From Pseudomonas viridiflava (GTDB taxonomy: Bacteria > Pseudomonadota > Gammaproteobacteria > Pseudomonadales > Pseudomonadaceae), in assembly GCF_900602065.1 (NCBI RefSeq), contig NZ_UWFN01000310.1, forward strand, positions 62,001 to 126,000: a stretch of 64,000 bases of DNA, in the 5' to 3' direction. Within the stretch, counting starts at the first letter, position 1; each line of letters begins with the position of its first letter. Shown in pieces: positions 1 through 6,912 of the stretch. A model generated the notes under the pieces. That model worked only from the letters and a program-made list of their open reading frames with translations. It made no database searches and was not told the DNA's origin. The position numbers and the translations under genes were made by a program.

Positions 1-286
1 TCGTCTCGCTGATCGGCCAGCCTGGCTGCCGTCGGTCGTGCGGGGTGTGCTTCGCGGAATGGAATCGACGCTGAGGCCGAGTGCGTGATGCCTTGTACAA
101 GGCCGTGCCAGACGCGTTTCGGTCAGTCGAGAGTAGCTGCGGTTGCCAGTCGCTGATCGTCTGATTCCTTCCTTTATATGCGCCCTGTTTCAGTAGGGTG
201 ACTTCTTGAGTTTGACCCACTAGAATGCATGCCCTTGATTCTGGGGTCGGAAACGCCGGCTAACGTCTGTGCAACGAGGAATATCC
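1..286. other. Upstream region of tig, no gene seen
   Basis: No coding region or tRNA is recognisable here. The last 80 bases should hold the tig promoter. A TAGAAT at 221-226 could be a -10 box, but no convincing -35 sits 16-18 bases before it, so I do not call a promoter. A GAGGA ribosome-binding sequence at 276-280 precedes the tig ATG. Confidence 0.4.
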
Positions 287-1597
287 ATGCAAGTTTCTGT
301 TGAAAATACTTCCGCTCTTGAGCGCCGCATGACCATTGGCGTGCCTGCCGAACGCATCGAGACTGAAGTCAACAAGCGTCTGCAGCAGACCGCACGTAAA
401 GCCAAGATCCCTGGCTTCCGTCCAGGCAAAGTGCCTATGAGCGTGATCCGTCAGCGTTATGAAGACGGCGCGCGTCAGGAAGCGCTGGGTGATTTGATCC
501 AGGCTACTTTCTACGAGGCAGTGGTTGAGCAGAAGCTTAATCCGGCGGGTGCACCTGCTGTAGAGCCAAAGACCTTTGAAAAAGGCAAGGATCTGGAATA
601 CATCGCTACTTTCGAAGTATTCCCTGAATTTACCGTTGCCGGTTTCGAGTCCATCGCCGTTGAGCGTCTGTCTGCAGACGTTGCTGACGCCGATCTGGAC
701 AATATGCTGGAAATTCTGCGCAAGCAGAACGTTCGTTTCGAAGTGGCTGAGCGTGCCGCCCAGAACGAAGACCAACTGAACATCGATTTCGTTGGCAAGG
801 TTGATGGCGAAGCATTCGCTGGCGGTTCCGCCGCTGGCACTCAGTTGGTACTGGGTTCCGGTCGTATGATCCCTGGCTTCGAAGACGGTCTGGTTGGCGC
901 CAAAGCTGGCGAAGAGCGCGTTCTGAACCTGACTTTCCCGGAAGACTATCAGAACCTTGAGCTGGCTGGTAAAGCTGCTGAGTTCACCGTAACCGTCAAC
1001 ACTGTTTCCGAGCCTAAGCTGCCTGAGCTGAACGAAGAGTTCTTCAAGCAGTTCGGTATCAAGGAAACCGGTATCGAAGGCTTCCGCACCGAAGTTCGCA
1101 AGAACATGGAGCGCGAGCTGCGTCAGGCCATCAAGTCCAAGGTCAAGAATCAGGTAATGGACGGCTTGCTGGCCGCCAACCCGATCGAAGTGCCTAAAGC
1201 GCTGCTTGAAAACGAAGTGAATCGTCTGCGCGTTCAGGCTGTTCAGCAGTTCGGTGGCAACATCAAGCCTGATCAACTGCCAGCCGAGCTGTTCGAAGAG
1301 CAAGCCAAACGTCGCGTTGAGCTGGGTCTGATCGTTGCTGAAGTGGTCAAGCAATTCGGCCTCAAGCCTGATGACACCCGCGTTCGCGAGCTGATTCAGG
1401 AAATGGCTTCTGCTTATCAAGAGCCAGAGCAGGTCGTGGCCTGGTACTACAAGAACGACCAGCAAATGAACGAAGTTCGTTCGGTTGTGCTTGAAGAGCA
1501 AGTTGTGGATACTGTTTTGCAGAAAGCTAGCGTGACCGAGAAGTCGGTCTCCTACGAAGAAGCTGTCAAGCCGGTGGAAGCTCCACAAGCCGACTGA
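287..1597 (+). CDS. tig: Trigger factor, ribosome-associated chaperone
   Basis: Trigger factor binds the ribosome exit tunnel and shields nascent chains; it also has peptidyl-prolyl isomerase activity. The 436-residue product has the three family parts in order: an N-terminal ribosome-binding domain starting MQVSVENTSALERR and carrying the GFRPGKVP loop at about residues 43-50, a central FKBP-like domain at about 150-245 (signature GSGRMIPGFEDGLVGAK), and a long helical C-terminal chaperone domain. Length is normal. I use the ATG at 287 rather than a GTG 18 bases upstream because a GAGGA sits six bases before 287 and family proteins start here. It heads the tig-clpP-clpX order typical of gammaproteobacteria. 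A U-tract-less hairpin separates it from clpP, so partial read-through is likely. Confidence 0.98.
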   Translation: MQVSVENTSALERRMTIGVPAERIETEVNKRLQQTARKAKIPGFRPGKVPMSVIRQRYEDGARQEALGDLIQATFYEAVVEQKLNPAGAPAVEPKTFEKGKDLEYIATFEVFPEFTVAGFESIAVERLSADVADADLDNMLEILRKQNVRFEVAERAAQNEDQLNIDFVGKVDGEAFAGGSAAGTQLVLGSGRMIPGFEDGLVGAKAGEERVLNLTFPEDYQNLELAGKAAEFTVTVNTVSEPKLPELNEEFFKQFGIKETGIEGFRTEVRKNMERELRQAIKSKVKNQVMDGLLAANPIEVPKALLENEVNRLRVQAVQQFGGNIKPDQLPAELFEEQAKRRVELGLIVAEVVKQFGLKPDDTRVRELIQEMASAYQEPEQVVAWYYKNDQQMNEVRSVVLEEQVVDTVLQKASVTEKSVSYEEAVKPVEAPQAD

Positions 1598-1623
1598 TTT
1601 GTTTTCTCGTTCGAAAACACCTA

Positions 1624-1647
1624 CAAGCCAGCCTTCGCGCTGGCTTG
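1624..1647 (+). terminator. Hairpin between tig and clpP, no U-tract
   Basis: A perfect 9-bp stem (CAAGCCAGC / GCTGGCTTG) encloses a 6-base loop 27 bases after the tig stop. No T-run follows, so it is more likely an attenuator or an mRNA 3'-end stabiliser than a complete intrinsic terminator. Confidence 0.5.
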
Positions 1648-1688
1648 TGCGTATTCAAGAAATGACTATTTGGGAGTGAATGCGAGAC

Positions 1689-2324
1689 ATGTCCCGCAAT
1701 TCTTATATTCAGCAGCACTCTGACATCCAGGCCGCAGGCGGCCTGGTCCCGATGGTTATCGAGCAGTCCGCCCGTGGCGAACGCGCCTATGACATCTATT
1801 CGCGCCTTCTCAAGGAGCGAGTGATCTTTCTGGTAGGTCCGGTAGAAGACTACATGGCCAACCTGATTTGCGCGCAACTGCTGTTCCTTGAAGCGGAAAA
1901 CCCGGACAAGGATATCCATCTTTACATCAACTCGCCGGGCGGTTCGGTGACGGCTGGTATGTCGATCTACGACACCATGCAGTTCATCAAGCCTAACGTG
2001 TCGACTACCTGCATCGGTCAGGCGTGCAGCATGGGCGCGTTTCTGTTGACTGCCGGTGCGCCGGGCAAGCGTTTCTGTCTGCCAAACTCCCGCGTGATGA
2101 TTCACCAGCCATTGGGTGGTTTCCAGGGTCAGGCTTCGGATATCGAAATCCACGCCAAGGAAATCCTCTTCATTCGTGAGCGTCTCAACACGCTGATGGC
2201 CAAGCACAGCGGGCATACTCTGGAAGAGATCGAGCGTGACACCAACCGCGATAACTTCATGAGCGCAGAAGCCGCGCGTGAGTACGGCTTGATCGACGAA
2301 GTCATCAGTCAGCGTCCCGCTTAA
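1689..2324 (+). CDS. clpP: ATP-dependent Clp protease proteolytic subunit
   Basis: ClpP is the serine peptidase of the cytoplasmic ClpXP and ClpAP proteases and forms a double heptameric barrel. The 211-residue product has the catalytic Ser114 in GQACSMGAFLL, His at about 139 in RVMIHQPLGG and Asp near 188. It also has the YINSPGG oxyanion region and a short N-terminal extension before the GGLVPMVIEQ start of the mature enzyme. An in-frame ATG at 1680 is possible, but it lies only three bases from the GGGAG at 1672-1676. Family members start MSRNS, so 1689 is preferred. It is followed by a hairpin and clpX, the usual partner gene. Confidence 0.97.
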   Translation: MSRNSYIQQHSDIQAAGGLVPMVIEQSARGERAYDIYSRLLKERVIFLVGPVEDYMANLICAQLLFLEAENPDKDIHLYINSPGGSVTAGMSIYDTMQFIKPNVSTTCIGQACSMGAFLLTAGAPGKRFCLPNSRVMIHQPLGGFQGQASDIEIHAKEILFIRERLNTLMAKHSGHTLEEIERDTNRDNFMSAEAAREYGLIDEVISQRPA

Positions 2325-2365
2325 ATAAGCAGCTCAAATAAGGTTGGTCGGTTGCTCTGATCACC

Positions 2366-2387
2366 TGCGGGCTTGAAAAAGCCCGCA
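2366..2387 (+). terminator. Hairpin between clpP and clpX, no U-tract
   Basis: TGCGGGCTT and AAGCCCGCA form a 9-bp stem with a GAAA tetraloop in the 110-base clpP-clpX gap. The absence of a T-run suggests partial termination or RNA processing between two genes that are otherwise co-oriented. Confidence 0.5.
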
Positions 2388-2434
2388 ATAGCCTTCATCT
2401 TGTGTTGCAAGCCTATCGGATTTGGATCGAACGA

Positions 2435-3718
2435 ATGACTGACACCCGCAACGGCGAGGACAACGGCAAGCTGCTCTATTGCTCCTTCTGTGGCAAAAGC
2501 CAGCATGAAGTACGCAAATTGATTGCCGGTCCCTCGGTCTTTATCTGCGACGAGTGCGTCGACCTGTGCAATGACATCATCCGTGAGGAGGTGCAAGAAG
2601 CTCAGGCCGAAAGCAGCGCGCATAAATTGCCTTCGCCTAAAGAAATCAGCGGCATCCTTGACCAGTACGTTATTGGTCAGGAGCGTGCCAAAAAGGTTTT
2701 GGCCGTAGCGGTGTACAACCACTACAAGCGCCTGAACCAGCGTGACAAAAAGAATGACGACGTCGAGCTCGGCAAGAGCAACATCTTGCTGATCGGTCCG
2801 ACAGGCTCGGGTAAAACCCTGCTTGCCGAGACACTGGCTCGTTTACTGAACGTTCCGTTCACTATTGCCGACGCAACCACCCTTACCGAGGCGGGTTACG
2901 TGGGTGAAGATGTCGAGAACATCATTCAGAAATTGCTGCAGAAGTGTGATTACGATGTAGAAAAAGCCCAGATGGGCATCGTCTATATCGATGAGATCGA
3001 CAAGATCTCGCGCAAGTCTGATAACCCTTCCATCACCCGGGACGTTTCCGGTGAGGGCGTACAGCAGGCTCTGCTCAAGTTGATCGAAGGCACGGTCGCT
3101 TCCGTTCCGCCTCAAGGTGGTCGCAAGCATCCGCAGCAGGAATTCCTTCAGGTTGACACGCGCAACATCCTGTTCATCTGCGGCGGTGCGTTCTCTGGCC
3201 TGGAAAAGGTTATTCAAAACCGTTCCACCAAAGGCGGCATCGGTTTCAACGCAGAAGTACGCAGCAAGGAAGAGGGCAAGAAGGTTGGCGAATCCCTGCG
3301 TGAAGTCGAGCCTGACGATCTGGTCAAGTTCGGTTTGATTCCGGAGTTCGTGGGTCGTCTGCCGGTTCTGGCAACGCTGGACGAGCTGGACGAAGCTGCG
3401 CTGATGCAGATTCTGACCGAGCCGAAGAATGCGCTGACCAAGCAGTACGCCAAGCTGTTCGAAATGGAAGGTGTGGACCTCGAGTTCCGTACTGACGCTC
3501 TGAAGTCCGTCGCTCGTCGTGCGCTTGAGCGCAAGACCGGCGCACGTGGCCTGCGCTCCATTCTCGAAGGTGTTCTGCTCGACACCATGTACGAGATTCC
3601 GTCGCAGACTGATGTGAGCAAAGTGGTGATCGACGAAAGCGTAATTGAAGGCACGTCCAAGCCGCTGCTGATCTACGAAAACAGCGAGCCACCTGCCAAG
3701 GTTGCGCCCGACGCGTGA
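2435..3718 (+). CDS. clpX: Clp protease ATP-binding unfoldase ClpX
   Basis: ClpX is the hexameric AAA+ unfoldase that recognises substrates and feeds them to ClpP. The 427-residue protein has the N-terminal zinc-binding domain with Cys16, Cys19, Cys38 and Cys41, and Walker A GPTGSGKT at about 120-127. Walker B follows (VYIDEIDK), then the GIGF loop that docks on ClpP, and the sensor-2 GARGLR motif. The start at 2435 (MTDTRNGEDN) matches the family; the longer in-frame reading from 2402 adds eleven unconserved residues. A strong terminator follows, closing the tig-clpP-clpX block. Confidence 0.98.
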   Translation: MTDTRNGEDNGKLLYCSFCGKSQHEVRKLIAGPSVFICDECVDLCNDIIREEVQEAQAESSAHKLPSPKEISGILDQYVIGQERAKKVLAVAVYNHYKRLNQRDKKNDDVELGKSNILLIGPTGSGKTLLAETLARLLNVPFTIADATTLTEAGYVGEDVENIIQKLLQKCDYDVEKAQMGIVYIDEIDKISRKSDNPSITRDVSGEGVQQALLKLIEGTVASVPPQGGRKHPQQEFLQVDTRNILFICGGAFSGLEKVIQNRSTKGGIGFNAEVRSKEEGKKVGESLREVEPDDLVKFGLIPEFVGRLPVLATLDELDEAALMQILTEPKNALTKQYAKLFEMEGVDLEFRTDALKSVARRALERKTGARGLRSILEGVLLDTMYEIPSQTDVSKVVIDESVIEGTSKPLLIYENSEPPAKVAPDA

Positions 3719-3758
3719 GTGATACTGCTGCATGAATAAAATGCTGCACAAATAGAGA

Positions 3759-3779
3759 GGGGCCTTCGGGCCCCTTTTT
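3759..3779 (+). terminator. Intrinsic terminator after clpX
   Basis: GGGGCC-TTCG-GGCCCC is followed by TTTTT, a classic rho-independent terminator with a stable UUCG tetraloop, 41 bases after the clpX stop. Confidence 0.93.
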
Positions 3780-3797
3780 GCATTTCCTGCTTAAAGG

Positions 3798-3826
3798 CTT
3801 GTTTTTTCAGGTGTCTACCCCCATCT
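3798..3826 (+). promoter_or_regulatory. Putative heat-shock (sigma-32) promoter of lon
   Basis: CTTGTTT at 3798-3804 and CCCCATCT at 3819-3826 are 14 bases apart. They resemble the sigma-32 consensus CTTGAAA / CCCCATNT. The -10 part matches fully; the -35 keeps only CTTG. The site lies 55 bases before the lon ATG, after the clpX terminator. Heat-shock control of lon is established in enterobacteria; here it is inferred from sequence. Confidence 0.65.
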
Positions 3827-3880
3827 TGGACTCAAGCTCATTCCAGTCCACGGCCACATGGCCGCCGTAGAGGCGAAATC

Positions 3881-6277
3881 ATGAAAACGACCATTGAATT
3901 GCCTCTCTTGCCATTGCGCGATGTTGTGGTGTATCCGCACATGGTTATCCCGCTGTTCGTGGGGCGCGAGAAGTCTATCGAAGCCCTTGAGGCGGCGATG
4001 ACAGGCGACAAGCAAATACTGCTGCTCGCGCAAAGAAATCCTGCCGATGATGATCCGGGTGAAGACGCTCTTTATAACGTCGGCACCATTGCAACCGTAT
4101 TGCAATTGCTCAAACTGCCCGACGGCACTGTAAAAGTGCTGGTAGAAGGTGAGCAGCGCGGGTCTGTTGACCGCTTTATCGAAGTTGATGGTCACTGCCG
4201 CGCTGAAGTGACCTTGATTGATGAGGTCGATGCGCCTGATCGTGAATCTGAAGTGTTCGTGCGTAGCCTTCTGGCGCAGTTCGAACAGTATGTCCAGTTG
4301 GGCAAGAAAGTCCCTGCTGAAGTGCTGTCTTCACTCAACAGCATTGATGAGCCTGGTCGTCTGGTCGACACCATGGCAGCGCACATGGCGCTGAAAATCG
4401 AGCAGAAGCAGGAAATTCTCGAAATCATTGATCTGCCAGCCCGTGTCGAGCATGTGCTGGCCTTGCTGGATGCAGAAATCGACCTGTTGCAGGTCGAGAA
4501 GCGTATTCGCGGTCGTGTCAAAAAACAGATGGAGCGCAGTCAGCGCGAGTACTACCTGAATGAGCAGATGAAGGCCATTCAGAAGGAGCTCGGCGACAGC
4601 GAAGAGGGCCACAACGAGATCGAAGAGCTGAAAAAGCGCATCGATGCCGCCGGTTTGCCCAAGGACGCTTTGGCCAAGGCCACCGCTGAGCTGAATAAAC
4701 TCAAGCAGATGTCGCCGATGTCCGCTGAGGCAACCGTTGTACGCTCTTACATCGACTGGCTGGTTCAGGTGCCTTGGAAGGCACAGAGCAAGGTTCGCCT
4801 GGATCTGGCTCGTGCGGAAGATATTCTCGACGCGGACCATTACGGCCTTGAAGAAGTCAAAGAGCGCATTCTCGAATACCTCGCCGTGCAAAAGCGCGTG
4901 AAGAAAATTCGCGGGCCGGTTCTTTGCCTTGTCGGTCCACCAGGTGTGGGTAAAACCTCCCTTGCCGAGTCGATTGCGAGCGCGACTAACCGTAAATTTG
5001 TTCGTATGGCCCTTGGTGGTGTGCGTGATGAAGCGGAAATTCGCGGTCACCGCCGGACTTACATCGGTTCGATGCCGGGAAGATTGATACAAAAGATGAC
5101 AAAGGTGGGTGTCCGCAACCCTCTGTTCCTGCTCGATGAAATCGACAAGATGGGCAGTGACATGCGTGGCGATCCAGCTTCGGCGTTGCTTGAAGTGCTC
5201 GATCCAGAGCAGAACCACAACTTCAACGATCATTACCTGGAAGTCGATTACGATCTTTCCGATGTGATGTTCCTGTGCACCGCGAACTCGATGAACATCC
5301 CGGCGGCGCTGCTGGACCGGATGGAAGTCATTCGTCTGCCTGGCTACACCGAAGACGAAAAGATCAATATTGCCGTCAAATACCTCTCGCCAAAACAGCT
5401 GCAGGCCAACGGCCTGAAGAAGGGTGAGATTGAGTTTGACGAGGAAGCCATTCGCGACATCGTCCGTTATTACACCCGTGAGGCGGGTGTGCGTAGCCTT
5501 GAGCGGCAGATCGCCAAGGTGTGCCGCAAGGCGGTCAAAGAGCACGCACAGGAAAAACGTTTCTCGATCCGCGTTACCGCAGAAATGCTTGAGCATTTCC
5601 TCGGCGTTCGCAAGTTCCGCTATGGTCTGGCCGAGCAACAGGATCAGATCGGTCAGGTGACGGGTCTGGCGTGGACGCAGGTGGGCGGCGAATTGCTGAC
5701 GATCGAAGCCGCAGTAGTGCCGGGTAAAGGGCAGCTCATCAAAACCGGTTCGCTGGGCGATGTGATGGTCGAATCGATTACTGCTGCGCTGACGGTTGTT
5801 CGCAGTCGTGCGAAGAGCCTGGGAATCCCTCTGGACTTCCATGAGAAGCGTGACACTCACATCCACATGCCGGAAGGGGCCACCCCTAAAGATGGCCCTA
5901 GCGCAGGCGTAGGCATGTGCACGGCCCTTGTTTCAGCCCTGACACAGATTCCGGTGCGCGCTGATGTGGCAATGACCGGTGAAATCACTCTTCGCGGGCA
6001 GGTTCTGGCGATCGGTGGTCTCAAGGAAAAACTCCTGGCTGCACACCGTGGTGGTATCAAAACGGTGATCATTCCAGAGGAAAACGTGCGCGATCTGAAG
6101 GAGATTCCGGACAACATCAAGCAGGACCTGCAGATCAAGCCGGTTAAATGGATTGACGAAGTCCTGCAAATTGCGCTGCAATACGCGCCGGAGCCCTTGC
6201 CGGATGTGGCTCCGGAGATGGTTGCGAAGGATGAAAAGCGCGAGTCTGACTCTAAGGAAAGAATTAGCACGCATTAG
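3881..6277 (+). CDS. lon: ATP-dependent Lon protease
   Basis: Lon is a cytoplasmic AAA+ serine protease that degrades misfolded proteins and short-lived regulators. The 798-residue protein has the N-terminal LON substrate-binding domain (starting LPLLPLRDVVVYPHM), a helical linker, an AAA+ module with Walker A GPPGVGKTS at about 352-360 and Walker B LFLLDEIDK, and a C-terminal protease domain. Its nucleophile is Ser674 in KDGPSAG, with the catalytic Lys in GGLKEKLLAAHRGG about 43 residues later. Length is normal for the bacterial LonA group. It has its own probable sigma-32 promoter and is followed by hupB, as in many gammaproteobacteria. Confidence 0.98.
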   Translation: MKTTIELPLLPLRDVVVYPHMVIPLFVGREKSIEALEAAMTGDKQILLLAQRNPADDDPGEDALYNVGTIATVLQLLKLPDGTVKVLVEGEQRGSVDRFIEVDGHCRAEVTLIDEVDAPDRESEVFVRSLLAQFEQYVQLGKKVPAEVLSSLNSIDEPGRLVDTMAAHMALKIEQKQEILEIIDLPARVEHVLALLDAEIDLLQVEKRIRGRVKKQMERSQREYYLNEQMKAIQKELGDSEEGHNEIEELKKRIDAAGLPKDALAKATAELNKLKQMSPMSAEATVVRSYIDWLVQVPWKAQSKVRLDLARAEDILDADHYGLEEVKERILEYLAVQKRVKKIRGPVLCLVGPPGVGKTSLAESIASATNRKFVRMALGGVRDEAEIRGHRRTYIGSMPGRLIQKMTKVGVRNPLFLLDEIDKMGSDMRGDPASALLEVLDPEQNHNFNDHYLEVDYDLSDVMFLCTANSMNIPAALLDRMEVIRLPGYTEDEKINIAVKYLSPKQLQANGLKKGEIEFDEEAIRDIVRYYTREAGVRSLERQIAKVCRKAVKEHAQEKRFSIRVTAEMLEHFLGVRKFRYGLAEQQDQIGQVTGLAWTQVGGELLTIEAAVVPGKGQLIKTGSLGDVMVESITAALTVVRSRAKSLGIPLDFHEKRDTHIHMPEGATPKDGPSAGVGMCTALVSALTQIPVRADVAMTGEITLRGQVLAIGGLKEKLLAAHRGGIKTVIIPEENVRDLKEIPDNIKQDLQIKPVKWIDEVLQIALQYAPEPLPDVAPEMVAKDEKRESDSKERISTH

Positions 6278-6292
6278 TCTGGACGGCCTTCC

Positions 6293-6321
6293 TTGACAGC
6301 TTTTTAGAGCCCTTGTTATAA
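6293..6321 (+). promoter_or_regulatory. Strong sigma-70 promoter of hupB
   Basis: TTGACA at 6293-6298 and TTATAA at 6316-6321 are separated by exactly 17 bases: a perfect -35 and a one-mismatch -10. The promoter lies about 95 bases before the hupB start, so the leader is around 85-90 bases. An AGAGCC/GGCTCT inverted repeat (6306-6330) straddles the -10 and may end lon transcription. Confidence 0.8.
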
Positions 6322-6417
6322 AGCGGCTCTTCTAAGCGTCTGTAGGCCATTCAGCGCTCGTTTTTGCTACACCAAAAAAACTTAGAAACATACTCAATAG
6401 AGATAAGGGGACTTAGA

Positions 6418-6690
6418 GTGAACAAGTCGGAACTGATTGATGCTATCGCCGCATCCGCTGATATCCCGAAAGCTGCTGCTGGCCGTGCGCTGGACGCAGT
6501 AATCGAATCCGTCACTGGCGCTCTGAAGGCCGGCGACTCCGTTGTACTGGTTGGTTTCGGCACTTTCTCCGTGACTGATCGTCCAGCGCGTATCGGTCGT
6601 AACCCTCAGACGGGTAAGACGCTTGAAATCGCTGCTGCTAAAAAACCAGGTTTCAAAGCCGGTAAAGCACTGAAAGAAGCTGTCAACTAA
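6418..6690 (+). CDS. hupB: DNA-binding protein HU-beta
   Basis: HU is a small dimeric histone-like protein that bends and compacts DNA. The 90-residue product begins (V)NKSELIDAIAASADIPKAAAG and has the signature GFGTFSVTDRPARIGRNPQTG, including the beta-arm Pro that intercalates DNA. The start is a GTG at 6418, with AAGGGGA just upstream; the earlier in-frame ATG at 6364 would add an 18-residue tail not found in HU proteins. It has its own strong promoter. The stretch after it holds a tRNA-like remnant and then a terminator, which probably ends this transcript. Confidence 0.97.
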   Translation: MNKSELIDAIAASADIPKAAAGRALDAVIESVTGALKAGDSVVLVGFGTFSVTDRPARIGRNPQTGKTLEIAAAKKPGFKAGKALKEAVN

Positions 6691-6740
6691 GTTCTCAAAG
6701 CCTTTGCCCAACCGATCAGGGTTCAACCTGTGTCGGCAGC

Positions 6741-6815
6741 GAAGCGGTAGTGCGGCTGGTCTGAATCCGGCCTGACACACCCGGGTCGTGGGTTTCAGCC
6801 CCGTCCGCTTCGCCA
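6741..6815 (+). pseudogene. Degenerate tRNA-Asp-like sequence
   Basis: This 75-base stretch aligns along its whole length with gammaproteobacterial tRNA-Asp. The acceptor arms GAAGCGG and CCGCTTC pair perfectly, with A2-T71 replacing the usual G2-C71 as a compensated change. Encoded G73 and CCA are present, bases TA occupy positions 8-9, and the T-stem GTGGG/CCCGT pairs with wobbles. Defects are clear: a G:A mismatch in the D-stem, loss of the base at position 26, two mismatches in the anticodon stem, and a T-loop (TTTCAGC) without the TTCRA consensus. The anticodon is GAC instead of GTC. A functional tRNA is unlikely; a decayed copy or a retained tRNA-like 3' element of the hupB transcript are the options. 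Confidence 0.7.
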
Positions 6816-6825
6816 GTTACGAGAA

Positions 6826-6853
6826 GGCGCATCCTCGGATGCGCCTTTCTTCT
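6826..6853 (+). terminator. Intrinsic terminator after hupB and the tRNA-like remnant
   Basis: GGCGCATCC and GGATGCGCC form a perfect 9-bp stem with a 2-base spacer, followed by TTTCTTCT. It lies 11 bases after the CCA of the tRNA-like sequence and 60 bases before ppiD. Confidence 0.85.
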
Positions 6854-6912
6854 ATCCGCTTTCTACCCACGCTCCGCGGTTGGTTAGTCAGTACAACCGT
6901 TTTGGGGGACGC

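Noticed and set aside
260..1588. 442-codon open frame on the minus strand across tig
   Set aside because: It is the antisense shadow of trigger factor. The composition (many Leu, Phe, His) is what reverse complement of a Lys/Glu-rich gene gives, and no family motif is present.
4331..5866. 511-codon minus-strand frame inside lon
   Set aside because: Shadow of the Lon reading frame; no motif, no ribosome-binding site, and the sense protein is fully conserved.
6741..6815. Functional tRNA-Val(GAC) reading of the tRNA-like sequence
   Set aside because: The anticodon would fit Val, but the T-loop lacks TTCRA and the D and anticodon stems have mismatches, and the rest matches tRNA-Asp, so a working tRNA is not supported.
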